This document shows positions 41,926 to 48,400 of a stretch of 64,000 bases of DNA, piece after piece (positions within the stretch are counted from its first letter, which is position 1; each line of letters opens with the position of its first letter). This DNA comes from CAIZGX01 sp044239865. GTDB taxonomy: Bacteria; Bacteroidota; Bacteroidia; Flavobacteriales_D; Sanyastnellaceae. A model generated the notes under the pieces. The model was not told the DNA's origin, ran no database searches, and saw nothing but the letters and a program-made list of their open reading frames with translations. The DNA is taken from the NCBI GenBank assembly GCA_044239865.1, contig JBIIAO010000002.1, positions 186,001-250,000 on the forward strand. The letters are read 5' to 3'. Both the position numbers and the translations under genes were made by a program.

Positions 41926-42501
41926 CTATCCCATAGTGAAACCGCTCATAAGCCAGCGGCCGAATAGTGTGAAAATTACCCTGCCTCCAAAACCCGCACA
42001 TTCCACTAAAATCAATCTCTTTTTTGCTTCTCTCTTGTAACACATTAAATATTCAGCATCAGTGAACTGATCTTTATTTAGAGATTGAGATAAAGCAACT
42101 TTATTCTTGGCGTTATATGGCGTTGGATTTGCTCCAATTGCAGTTCCAATAACAGCCAATGGACCGAATAAAAAACCCAAAACGAAGTGCCCACCTTTTT
42201 TGCCGTGATACCTTTGTGCGTCCATTTGACCACTCATGCACTTATCTGCTGAATCGACAGAATTCAGAATAGCAATGTATTCCAAAAACTGCTCATCGTT
42301 CGGATTTTCGAATTCAACTGAATAAATATCTTTTGCGGGGACTTCGACTTTTCCAACCTCTGTTTTAAACATCACGCTACAAGCTTTAACTTTAACAACA
42401 TCGCCCTGAAACTGCATTCCATTGGTTAATGTTAGTTTATCAAAGGCCTGTGCCGAGATTACAGTTACTACTGTCAAAAGTGATAAAATCAGTTTTTTCA
42501 T
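41926..42501 (-). CDS. Exported protein of unknown function between direct repeats
   Basis: The 191-residue protein has a signal peptide (MKKLILSLLTVVTVISAQA), then a small beta domain (LTLTNGMQFQGDVVKVKAC, VEVPAKDIYSVEFENPND), a hydrophobic segment (GGHFVLGFLFGPLAVIGTAI, near 107-126) and a possible second one at the C-terminus (FGGRVIFTLFGRWLMSG) after YLMCYKREAKKRL. Proteins with this layout occur in Bacteroidota; I know no function. The gene is the only cargo between the two 84 bp repeats. Its promoter is TTG-N19-TATCATTG. Confidence 0.75.
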   Translation of the reverse strand: MKKLILSLLTVVTVISAQAFDKLTLTNGMQFQGDVVKVKACSVMFKTEVGKVEVPAKDIYSVEFENPNDEQFLEYIAILNSVDSADKCMSGQMDAQRYHGKKGGHFVLGFLFGPLAVIGTAIGANPTPYNAKNKVALSQSLNKDQFTDAEYLMCYKREAKKRLILVECAGFGGRVIFTLFGRWLMSGFTMG

Positions 42502-42526
42502 ACGGATGTTTGCTGTTAAGGTAGAA

Positions 42527-42556
42527 CAATGATAGACCTAAAGCACTCATAACCAA
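42527..42556 (-). promoter_or_regulatory. Promoter of the exported protein gene
   Basis: Minus strand TTG (complement of 42554-42556), 19 bp, TATCATTG (complement of 42527-42534). It shares the TAnnATTG variant with the small lipoprotein and XRE promoters. Confidence 0.6.
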
Positions 42557-42565
42557 TTTTTTTAG

Positions 42566-42589
42566 ATAAAACAACCCATTTTGTTTTAT
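42566..42589. promoter_or_regulatory. Inverted repeat ATAAAACA-N8-TGTTTTAT upstream of the exported protein gene
   Basis: Perfect 8 bp arms with an 8 bp centre, located 10 bp upstream of the -33 element. It has the same centre length as the GTTGT-N8-ACAAC sites but different arms. Function unknown; an operator is possible. Confidence 0.45.
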
Positions 42590-42606
42590 TGCAAAACCTC
42601 AAAGTC

Positions 42607-42690
42607 GATCAAAGAAATAATCTACTTCGAATTAAACGTGTTCATCGTAAGAGCAACACCAATGAAGGCGAAAGACAAACATCCTTGAGC
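42607..42690. repeat. 84 bp direct repeat, copy 2, carrying a relic of the XRE 3' end and the functional pth 3' end
   Basis: Matches 41804-41887 at 80 of 84 positions. It begins with the same GATCAAAGAAATAA that ends the XRE gene, although no XRE gene precedes it here, and continues into the real pth terminus. Confidence 0.95.
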
Positions 42691-43185
42691 GACTTTCTGA
42701 ACCACTTCCTCCAAACCAGTCTTTTCTTCCGATGTCCACTCCCCTAATACATAGTCTACTTGCTGACCCTTCGCGAACTCATTTCCTACTCCCACACGAA
42801 TGCGCGCGTAATCTCCAGTATTCAAGATTTGCTGAATGTGCTTCAAGCCGTTGTGACCACCGTCGCTGCCCTTACCGCGCATACGAACCTTTCCGAAGGG
42901 TAAAGCCAAATCATCTGTAACGACAATGACATGCTCCAACAAAACCTTCTCCTGCTGCATCCAATAGCGCAAGGCATTTCCAGATAAATTCATGTAGGTG
43001 GAAGGTTTAATGACAATGAATGTCTTTCCCTTCGAACGAAATTCTGTCTTGTCGGCGTAACGCTCGGTAGAAAATGTAGCGTTGTGCTTTGCAGCTAACT
43101 CGTCGGCAACCAAGAACCCAATGTTATGACGGGTATTCGCGTATTCTGCGCCTATGTTTCCCAATCCAACAATTAAGAACTTCAT
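42622..43185 (-). CDS. pth: Peptidyl-tRNA hydrolase
   Basis: Pth frees tRNA from stalled peptidyl-tRNA and is essential. The start is ATG 43185 (MKFLIVGLGNIGAEYANTRH), two bases after the methyltransferase stop; the in-frame start at 43206 would overlap that gene. The 187-residue protein has the catalytic His in TRHNIGF, KPSTYMNLSGNAL, VTDDLALPFGKVRMRGKGSD in the usual order, and GGHNGLKHI. The C-terminal 22 codons are inside the 84 bp repeat that recurs beside the XRE gene. Here pth is separated from prs-rplY by the accessory block; in many bacteria pth follows prs-rplY. Confidence 0.95.
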   Translation of the reverse strand: MKFLIVGLGNIGAEYANTRHNIGFLVADELAAKHNATFSTERYADKTEFRSKGKTFIVIKPSTYMNLSGNALRYWMQQEKVLLEHVIVVTDDLALPFGKVRMRGKGSDGGHNGLKHIQQILNTGDYARIRVGVGNEFAKGQQVDYVLGEWTSEEKTGLEEVVQKVAQGCLSFAFIGVALTMNTFNSK

Positions 43186-43186
43186 C

Positions 43187-43987
43187 TTACTTCCAAGCTT
43201 TAACAATTAATCCAGTGCCTGTGCTGTGCGTTCCATTCACGTCGAACACATTCAACAACAACGAAAACGGCATGGTTACTAAATAATAAATCGGCAGTAT
43301 AATGAAAAACGCTTTCGATTTATTCAATAGTAGCATGGGATACTTCATTGACAACTTCCAAGAAATCTTTCCGGGAGCGCCATAGCTGTAACGTGCGTCT
43401 ACTTTCGAGAATCCGGCACGAAGGCATTTCTCTTCAATCTCATCAATACCATATCCATCGCGCACGTGCTCTTCAATGAACGAAGTCTCTCCGTCATCGT
43501 GCACGTCACTTCCACCCATATTGCTTGGCGTGCTAATCAAAAGCATGCCTCCAGTTTTCAAGCTGTTGCAATAATTGGTTAACACCTGAACGTCTTCTTC
43601 AATGTGCTCCATAACGTCTACGCACAAGACCAAATCGAATTTTTCAGGTTGAACAAACGTCACCAAATCACCCACTTCAAACTTCACTTTGCCCTTTCCA
43701 ATTTGATTGAAAAACGCGTTGCAATCGGCAACCTGCTCTTCCTTCACATCTACCGCTAAAATTTCTGCTTGCGAAAACTTCTTCGTCATCCAAAAAGAAT
43801 ACTGTCCGAATCCAGAGCCTGCATCCAAGATGTTCTTCACCGCACTCCCATTCAGTTTTCTAAGTTCACTGCGTATATGCCATGAACGAAGAAGTAAGAC
43901 GTCTAACAAAAAATAAAACAACTTGCGCAAGAACGGTGTGCGATTAAAGACACTTCCTAAACTGCGTTTTATAGGATCGTAATGCAT
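43187..43987 (-). CDS. Class I SAM-dependent methyltransferase
   Basis: The 266-residue protein has the Rossmann-type methyltransferase motifs: I in ILDAGSGFGQYSFWM (about 53-67), II in ILAVDVKEEQ, and IV/post-I in FDLVLCVDVMEHIEEDVQVL. A hydrophobic C-terminal region (AFFIILPIYYLVTMPFSLLLN) could anchor it in the membrane, a feature seen in some lipid or polysaccharide methyltransferases. Substrate unknown. It lies two bases after rbfA and one base before pth. Confidence 0.85.
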   Translation of the reverse strand: MHYDPIKRSLGSVFNRTPFLRKLFYFLLDVLLLRSWHIRSELRKLNGSAVKNILDAGSGFGQYSFWMTKKFSQAEILAVDVKEEQVADCNAFFNQIGKGKVKFEVGDLVTFVQPEKFDLVLCVDVMEHIEEDVQVLTNYCNSLKTGGMLLISTPSNMGGSDVHDDGETSFIEEHVRDGYGIDEIEEKCLRAGFSKVDARYSYGAPGKISWKLSMKYPMLLLNKSKAFFIILPIYYLVTMPFSLLLNVFDVNGTHSTGTGLIVKAWK

Positions 43988-43989
43988 GC

Positions 43990-44328
43990 TTATTTCTTCA
44001 ATAAATTATCGATTGTTTCGTAGTAATCCAACGAGTCATCTATGAAATACTGCAACTCAGGCACTTTACGCATTTGCTTTCCCACCTTCAAACCCAATTC
44101 TCTTTTAACGGAAGAATGGTTCTGCTTCAACAATTTCAAGGCCTCATCTTTTTTATCTGAAGGAAAAACACTGATGTAAATGCGTGCTAAACTTAAATCG
44201 GGTGCCACACGGGTTTGCGTAATGGTTACCATGCTTCCACCTAACCACTCACGTGCATTTTGCTGAAACAACACTGCCAACTCGCGCTTAATTAGCGAAC
44301 CAAATTTTTCTAAACGTACTCCTGCCAT
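43990..44328 (-). CDS. rbfA: Ribosome-binding factor A
   Basis: RbfA binds the 30S subunit and helps 16S 5' end maturation. The start is ATG 44328 (MAGVRLEKFGSLIKRELAVL), giving 112 residues. The earlier in-frame start at 44358 overlaps the promoter. The KH-like fold is supported by TITQTRVAPDLSLARIYISV and KQMRKVPELQYFIDDSLDYY, both highly conserved. A perfect -7 box (TACCTTTG) stands four bases before the ATG. Confidence 0.94.
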   Translation of the reverse strand: MAGVRLEKFGSLIKRELAVLFQQNAREWLGGSMVTITQTRVAPDLSLARIYISVFPSDKKDEALKLLKQNHSSVKRELGLKVGKQMRKVPELQYFIDDSLDYYETIDNLLKK

Positions 44329-44332
44329 AATG

Positions 44333-44340
44333 CAAAGGTA
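44333..44340 (-). promoter_or_regulatory. -7 element of rbfA
   Basis: TACCTTTG on the minus strand, then CATT, then ATG. Perfect consensus with a four-base gap. Confidence 0.55.
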
Positions 44341-44370
44341 CAACAGGATGTATTTCATTGTTTTTTGCTT

Positions 44371-44378
44371 TTACTTTG
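44371..44378 (+). promoter_or_regulatory. -7 element of the GNAT gene
   Basis: TTACTTTG (one mismatch), then CGGC, then ATG 44383. Same four-base gap, divergent from rbfA. Confidence 0.5.
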
Positions 44379-44382
44379 CGGC

Positions 44383-44865
44383 ATGGAAATGACCCACGTT
44401 CGAAAAGGAACGAAAGCCGATTTACGCGAAGCACTTACGCTTATTCAAGAATTGGCGGTATATGAAAAGGAACCCGAAGCCGTTGTGGTTTCTGTTGAAC
44501 AAATGGAAACTTGGGGATTTCAAGAAAATCCATATTTCGAATTTTATGTCGCTGAGCAAAATGAACAAATCGTGGGCATAGCTTTTTATTACATTCGCTA
44601 CAGCACGTGGAAAGGTCCTATGATTTATTTGGAAGACATTGTGGTGAAGGAAGAAATACGTGGAAACGGAATTGGAGCGCGTTTGTTTGAAGAAGTAGCT
44701 AAGGAATGTGCAAAACGAAATTTCCACGGAATGACCTGGCAAGTGCTCGATTGGAATGAACCTGCGTTGAACTTTTACAGAAAGTACAACGCTACTTTTT
44801 CAGCCGAGTGGCTGAACGGATATTTATTTACTGAACAAATAAAAGAGGCGACATGGCACCAATAA
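44383..44865 (+). CDS. GNAT-family N-acetyltransferase, diamine acetyltransferase-like
   Basis: The 160-residue protein starts at ATG 44383 (MEMTHVRKGTKADLREALTL). The earlier in-frame TTG at 44365 overlaps the promoter box. It is of the spermidine/spermine acetyltransferase type: ELAVYEKEPEAV, YFEFYVAEQNEQIVGIAFYY, the acetyl-CoA binding segment VVKEEIRGNGIGARLFEEVA, and WQVLDWNEPALNFYRKYNA at the end. Polyamines are a plausible but unproven substrate. Its last 13 bases overlap the aspartokinase gene. Confidence 0.88.
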   Translation: MEMTHVRKGTKADLREALTLIQELAVYEKEPEAVVVSVEQMETWGFQENPYFEFYVAEQNEQIVGIAFYYIRYSTWKGPMIYLEDIVVKEEIRGNGIGARLFEEVAKECAKRNFHGMTWQVLDWNEPALNFYRKYNATFSAEWLNGYLFTEQIKEATWHQ

Positions 44866-46187
44866 CAGTGCACAAATTCGGAGGAGCTTCGGTTCGAAAT
44901 GCGGAAGCTGTGCGAAACGTATGTTCCATTCTCAATCATTTTCCTGAAAACAAGATTGTCATTGTTTCCGCCATGGGTAAAACCACCAACGCCTTGGAAA
45001 CCATTCACAAGAAACGTTTCGAAAGAAAAGATTTTGAAAAAGAACTTCAAGAAATATTTGAATTCCATTTCAACATAGCGAAACAATTAGAAGTCGATGC
45101 CGATACCGATTGGTTGTTGGTGTTCGATACTCTATCTCAAATTTGCAAGAAGGAAATAGAAGGAAGTTTCGATGAAGAGTATGACCGCATTATTGGTTAC
45201 GGCGAATACCTATCGACTGCTATTGTGAATGCGTGCTTCAACAAAACCAATCTTTCTTCGAAGCGATTGAACAGTGCTGACTACGTGATCACCGACTCTC
45301 GCTTTCGCGACGCACGTGTGCTTTGGGATAAGAGTGAGGAAAAAGTCGCTTCCCTTCAACATGAATTTGAATCGCATTCAACGTTGGTTCTTCAAGGATT
45401 TATAGGCGCCTGCGCTTCGCAAGATGCGTTGCAAGATTCTACGAAAGATGCTTCGCAAGATTTCTTCGAAAAGAAAAAATTGACTTCATTAGGGCGCGAA
45501 GGATCTGATTTTTCCGCAGCGATATTCGCTTATTTGTTGAATGCTGAATCGGTAACGATTTGGAAAGATGTACCTGGATTGCTGAACGCCGACCCGAAGT
45601 GTTTCGAGCCTACACAATTGCTGAAAGAGATTTCTTTTCGCGAAGCTGTGGAATTGGCCTATTACGGAGCAAGCGTGATTCATCCGCGAACCATTAAGCC
45701 TCTTCAAAACAAGAACATTCCACTTTTCATCAAATCGTTCTTGAATCCAACAGCTGAAGGAACACGCATTGTTGAGAAAGCGAATGCTGAATTGGAGGTA
45801 GCCTCTTACATATTGAAACAGAAGCAAACCTTAATTTCTATTTCAACCAAAGATTTCAGTTTTGTGGTGGAAGACAACCTCACCTTCATCTTCAAAACCT
45901 TCGCCGATCTTGGCATTCATGTGCACATGATGGAAAACTCTGCATTGAACTTTTCCGTGTGTATTCCTTCAGAACCAACGAAATTAAAAGCGCTTATTGA
46001 ACAGTTGAGCGACTTTCATGTTAGATACAATGACAACGTTTCGATATTAACCATTCGTCACCCGAAGCCTATGGTTATGCAACAGCTCTTGCAATACAAA
46101 GAAGTGTTGCTGGAACAACGCAACCGAACGACCGTTCGGTTTGTGATTCGTGGAAATTGGAATTTACCAGAACCCATTAAAGAATAA
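44853..46187 (+). CDS. lysC: Aspartate kinase with a four-unit tandem insertion
   Basis: Aspartokinase phosphorylates aspartate, the first step to lysine, threonine and methionine. The 444-residue protein has the amino acid kinase domain (KFGGASVRNAEAVRN, GYGEYLSTAIV, VLQGFIGA, LGREGSDFSAAIF) and C-terminal ACT-type regulatory domains from about residue 305. It is not fused to homoserine dehydrogenase. Between GFIGA and LTSLGREGSD is a stretch of 16 residues made of four 4-residue units (ASQD, ALQD, STKD, ASQD) at 188-203, from a 12 bp tandem repeat. Other aspartokinases have only a few residues there. Confidence 0.92.
   Translation: MAPITVHKFGGASVRNAEAVRNVCSILNHFPENKIVIVSAMGKTTNALETIHKKRFERKDFEKELQEIFEFHFNIAKQLEVDADTDWLLVFDTLSQICKKEIEGSFDEEYDRIIGYGEYLSTAIVNACFNKTNLSSKRLNSADYVITDSRFRDARVLWDKSEEKVASLQHEFESHSTLVLQGFIGACASQDALQDSTKDASQDFFEKKKLTSLGREGSDFSAAIFAYLLNAESVTIWKDVPGLLNADPKCFEPTQLLKEISFREAVELAYYGASVIHPRTIKPLQNKNIPLFIKSFLNPTAEGTRIVEKANAELEVASYILKQKQTLISISTKDFSFVVEDNLTFIFKTFADLGIHVHMMENSALNFSVCIPSEPTKLKALIEQLSDFHVRYNDNVSILTIRHPKPMVMQQLLQYKEVLLEQRNRTTVRFVIRGNWNLPEPIKE
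45414..45461 (+). repeat. 12 bp tandem repeat, four units, inside the aspartokinase gene
   Basis: Units: GCTTCGCAAGAT, GCGTTGCAAGAT, TCTACGAAAGAT, GCTTCGCAAGAT. First and last are identical. The repeat keeps frame and could change copy number by slippage. Confidence 0.95.
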
Positions 46188-46191
46188 GAGA

Positions 46192-46737
46192 ATGAAGATT
46201 TACACGAAGAAAGGCGACGACGGAAAAACAATGTTACTTGGAGGAACTAGACTTCCCAAGCACCACATACGTATTGCGGCCTATGGCGATGTGGATGAAT
46301 TGAATTCGTTCATTGGTCTTGTGTCGGATTTACTTCCTTCGCACCAAGAAACCCTTCGTGAAATTCAAAACAATCTTTTTGTAGTTGGAAGTCACTTGGC
46401 CACAGAGCCAGATCAGGCCGAGAAAATTCAATTGCCTGCGCTTCCTGAAAATGCTTCAGAAAATCTTGAAAATGAAATAGACCGAATGACTGCTATGCTT
46501 CCTGAATTGAAGCACTTCATTCTTCCGGGCGGACACGCAACTATCTCGCACATTCACATTGCACGAACGGTTTGTAGAAGGACGGAACGCACAGCTACTG
46601 CGCTTGCAGAACTTTCAACGGTTAATCCGATTTTCATTCAATACTTGAATAGACTTTCCGATTATCTCTTCACGCTTTCACGCGCAGCTGCCCAGGAATT
46701 AGGTGCTGAAGAAAACAAGTGGGTTCCGAAAAAATAA
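46192..46737 (+). CDS. PduO-type cob(I)alamin adenosyltransferase
   Basis: This enzyme makes adenosylcobalamin from cob(I)alamin and ATP. The start is ATG 46192 (MKIYTKKGDDGKTMLLGG); the longer frame from 46150 overlaps the aspartokinase gene. The 181-residue protein has the PduO N-terminal ATP motif TKKGDDGKTMLLGGTRLPKH, YGDVDELNSFIGL, and the conserved ARTVCRRTERTATAL and QYLNRLSDYLFTLSRAA. It ends two bases before the convergent YwqK-like gene. Confidence 0.93.
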   Translation: MKIYTKKGDDGKTMLLGGTRLPKHHIRIAAYGDVDELNSFIGLVSDLLPSHQETLREIQNNLFVVGSHLATEPDQAEKIQLPALPENASENLENEIDRMTAMLPELKHFILPGGHATISHIHIARTVCRRTERTATALAELSTVNPIFIQYLNRLSDYLFTLSRAAAQELGAEENKWVPKK

Positions 46738-46738
46738 C

Positions 46739-47134
46739 TTAGAAGCTCTGTTCTGAAACTAGTTTTCCGTCTTTGAATAAACTTTGCTTCACCAATTTTC
46801 CCGATTCGTTGTAATCGAGAAATACGCCGTTCTCTTTTCCTTTGGTGTAATACTGATTGCTTTTCAATTTTCCATTCGGATAATAATACTTCCACGAACC
46901 GTCTTCAATGGAACGCTTGTAGAACCCTTCCCACTCTAAATTTCCATTCGAATAATACACCTCTTCTTTCACAATTTCTCCGGTCGTGTTTTTCATATAC
47001 ACCACAACATATTGTTTGCCATTCGGATGCTTTCGAGCAACATCGCGTGTTGTATTTTCCAACTGAGCGAAAGTCGTTTTTCCACCTAAAAAAAACATTA
47101 AGGAGAGTAGCAAAAGTTTAATTGAACTGTTCAT
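46739..47134 (-). CDS. Exported YwqK/MORN-repeat-variant protein
   Basis: The 131-residue protein has a signal peptide (LLLLSLMFFLGGKTTFA) and three to four copies of a MORN-variant repeat (YYSNGNLEWEGFYKRSIEDG, YYPNGKLKSNQYYTKGKENG, YNESGKLVKQSLFKDGKLV). Such repeats are common in Bacteroidota exported proteins and in YwqK-like proteins; their role is not known. It follows the NamZ-like gene by two bases. Confidence 0.85.
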   Translation of the reverse strand: MNSSIKLLLLSLMFFLGGKTTFAQLENTTRDVARKHPNGKQYVVVYMKNTTGEIVKEEVYYSNGNLEWEGFYKRSIEDGSWKYYYPNGKLKSNQYYTKGKENGVFLDYNESGKLVKQSLFKDGKLVSEQSF

Positions 47135-47136
47135 GA

Positions 47137-48306
47137 TTAATTGAAATCGGGGTATAATAAATATTTCTTGCGAATGACTTTATAGCTATCTAAATCCTTT
47201 TGCCACGAAACTCGAATCTCATCTTCAGAAGCGCCGCTTGCAACCTGCTTTCGAAGCAACGTGTTTCCGGCTAATTTATCGAAAAAGTTTGGAGATGAAA
47301 AGAACTTTTCTTTGTTGGGATAGTTTGAATACATGGTCATGAGCCAGGATAAATTGAGCTCAGTGGGTCGTTTTTCGATACTTACTTTTATGCCCTTGCA
47401 AAGCTGGTTTTCATAAGGTGGATTCGTAGACACTCCCGGAATTTCCTTGGGGGTGAAAGATGTTTCACCCACTTTACATTTGGGGAATCCGAATTGCTGA
47501 AATGGCAAAGCGGTGCCTCGTCCAATACTTATGCATGTCCCTTCGAACAAACACAAACTTGGGTAGGCATAAATGGATGTAATGTTGGGCAAGTTCGGTG
47601 AAGGCTTTATGGGCAATTCGAAATACGAGTTGTGGCTATATGCGCCGCATGGAATAACAGTCAGTTCGCACGATTTCTTTCCCGTTAACCAACCCTCTCC
47701 GTTTATCATTTTTGCTAACTCACCCAGTGTACATCCATGCACAATGGGAATAGGCAGCTGTCCAACAAACGAATACAATTTCGGATCGGTCATTACCGGC
47801 CCGTCGATGTAATAGCCATTCGGATTCGGACGATCTAAAATAATCACGGGCTTTTTGCTTATGACCGCAGCTTCCATAACTTCCTGCATGGTTGCCAAAA
47901 AAGTATAGAAGCGCACTCCCACATCTTGAATATCGAAAACAATGACATCTACGTTAGCAAGCATTTCGGGGGTGGGTCTGGTATGACTTCCGTACAACGA
48001 AAAAATGGGAAGTTTGGTTTTCTTGTCGAAGCCGTTGCTGACGTGATCTCCGTTTCCAGCTTCACCCCTGAACCCGTGCTCTGGAGCAAATATTTTCACC
48101 ACTTGAATTCCACTTGCCACAAGCGTGTCAATAAGATGCACATTACCAATAACGCTTGTTTGGTTGGCCACTACAGCCACTCGTTTGTTTTTTAATAAGC
48201 CAAAATAATTCTCGGTTTGTGAAGCACCCGAATTTTGTGCGAATACATGGAATGCATTCAAGATAAAAAGCAAGAACAAGAACAAAGGAATACGGATGTG
48301 TTTCAT
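47137..48306 (-). CDS. DUF1343 protein, NamZ-like exo-beta-N-acetylmuramidase
   Basis: The start is ATG 48306 (MKHIRIPLFLFLLFILNAFH), which opens a signal peptide cleaved near AQNS. The 389-residue protein fits DUF1343: LKNKRVAVVANQTSVI, FAPEHGFRGEAGNGDHV, PIFSLYGSHTRPTPEML, DVIVFDIQDVGVRFYTFLAT, DRPNPNGYYIDGPV and EGTCISIGRGTALPFQQFG. NamZ enzymes of this family cleave MurNAc from the non-reducing end of peptidoglycan fragments. This suggests a role in wall recycling, together with the M15 peptidase at 4743. Function transfer is by family, not by demonstrated catalytic residues. Confidence 0.88.
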   Translation of the reverse strand: MKHIRIPLFLFLLFILNAFHVFAQNSGASQTENYFGLLKNKRVAVVANQTSVIGNVHLIDTLVASGIQVVKIFAPEHGFRGEAGNGDHVSNGFDKKTKLPIFSLYGSHTRPTPEMLANVDVIVFDIQDVGVRFYTFLATMQEVMEAAVISKKPVIILDRPNPNGYYIDGPVMTDPKLYSFVGQLPIPIVHGCTLGELAKMINGEGWLTGKKSCELTVIPCGAYSHNSYFELPIKPSPNLPNITSIYAYPSLCLFEGTCISIGRGTALPFQQFGFPKCKVGETSFTPKEIPGVSTNPPYENQLCKGIKVSIEKRPTELNLSWLMTMYSNYPNKEKFFSSPNFFDKLAGNTLLRKQVASGASEDEIRVSWQKDLDSYKVIRKKYLLYPDFN

Positions 48307-48385
48307 GAGCACACAAATTTTGTAAATTCTTTACCAAAATCGAACCGAAATAAATGAAGTTAGTAACTTTCCAATGTCGAAGTCC

Positions 48386-48393
48386 TAACTTTG
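48386..48393 (+). promoter_or_regulatory. -7 element of the long FtsX permease gene
   Basis: TAACTTTG, a perfect TAnnTTTG, seven bases before ATG 48401. No TTG at the -33 distance. Confidence 0.5.
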
Positions 48394-48400
48394 ATGCGCA

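Noticed and set aside
41926..42501. Frameshifted C-terminus of the exported protein gene
   Set aside because: The last 30 residues look hydrophobic and plausible for a membrane segment; without homologues to compare I see no positive sign of a shift.
41804..42690. Insertion sequence between the 84 bp repeats
   Set aside because: No transposase or integrase gene and no terminal inverted repeats inside the repeats; the repeats are also much longer than usual target duplications. Reported instead as a duplication-flanked insertion.
45414..45461. Frameshift or assembly error in aspartokinase
   Set aside because: The extra 48 bp is four clean 12 bp units and keeps the frame; motifs on both sides are intact.
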